DNA of 13,092 bases from Methanobacteriaceae archaeon. Lineage in GTDB: Archaea > Methanobacteriota > Methanobacteria > Methanobacteriales > Methanobacteriaceae. Below, in pieces: positions 13,037 to 13,092 of the stretch (position 1 is the stretch's first letter; each line of letters opens with the position of its first letter). The translations under genes were made by a program, and so were the position numbers. The notes below the pieces were generated by a model. The model was not told the DNA's origin. It saw nothing but the letters and a program-made list of their open reading frames with translations, and ran no database searches. The stretch covers positions 1-13,092 of the forward strand of contig WOYJ01000107.1 in the NCBI GenBank assembly GCA_011620845.1, given 5' to 3'.

Positions 13037-13092
13037 TTTTTAAACAGAATTTATGAATTTTCGTATAGATTAAATAAAGAAACCTTTATAAG

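Overview
The window looks like the chromosome of a hydrogenotrophic methanogen of the Methanobacteriales, most likely Methanobacterium or a close relative. It carries cofG (coenzyme F420 synthesis), mptA (tetrahydromethanopterin synthesis), taw2 (wyosine tRNA modification) and a split archaeal glutamate synthase. Promoters are archaeal (TATA boxes such as TTTAAATA about 25 nt before inferred starts), and Shine-Dalgarno sites of the GGTGAT/GGAGG type mark several starts. This assignment rests on gene content only; no search was run.

Layout. (1) 3-2551, minus: a two-gene glutamate synthase operon, a GXGXG-domain subunit followed by an FMN-barrel subunit with an unusually large iron-sulfur N-terminus, the two overlapping by 4 bp. 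Divergent from it (2681-3229) is a winged-helix regulator. (2) 3401-4230: a small unknown gene divergent from an Lrp/AsnC regulator. (3) 4259-6804, minus: cofG, an unknown 145-residue protein and mptA; the last two overlap by 4 bp. A 323-bp gap with possible leader hairpins lies upstream of mptA. (4) 7128-9713, minus: an unknown coiled-coil protein, a histone-deacetylase-family hydrolase and taw2. (5) 9823-11780: an AT-rich accessory island. Its core is a decayed 1.5-kb insertion sequence (9963-11465) bounded by 25-bp inverted repeats with one mismatch. On its left is the C-terminal stub of a membrane-anchored protein, on its right the C-terminal remnant of a different transposase. (6) 11843-12511: a secreted, membrane-anchored surface protein with an Ig-like region. 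(7) 12556-13007: a NuoE-like [2Fe-2S] protein split by a frameshift.

How the genes work together. Regions 1-4 are housekeeping and coenzyme metabolism: ammonia assimilation, F420, H4MPT and tRNA modification, with two local regulators. Regions 5-6 are a surface-protein and transposon locus with decay and rearrangement.

Three otherwise core genes have damaged or non-standard reading: an ACG in the start position (2549-2551), a missing ATG next to a G6 run (8926-8940), and a frameshift near 12735. These may be real biology or sequence errors. I see no CRISPR array, rRNA or tRNA. I did not find a clearly new multi-gene system. The most unusual items are the multi-cluster glutamate synthase subunit, the hairpin enclosing the transposase start codon, and the IS-truncated surface-protein stub.
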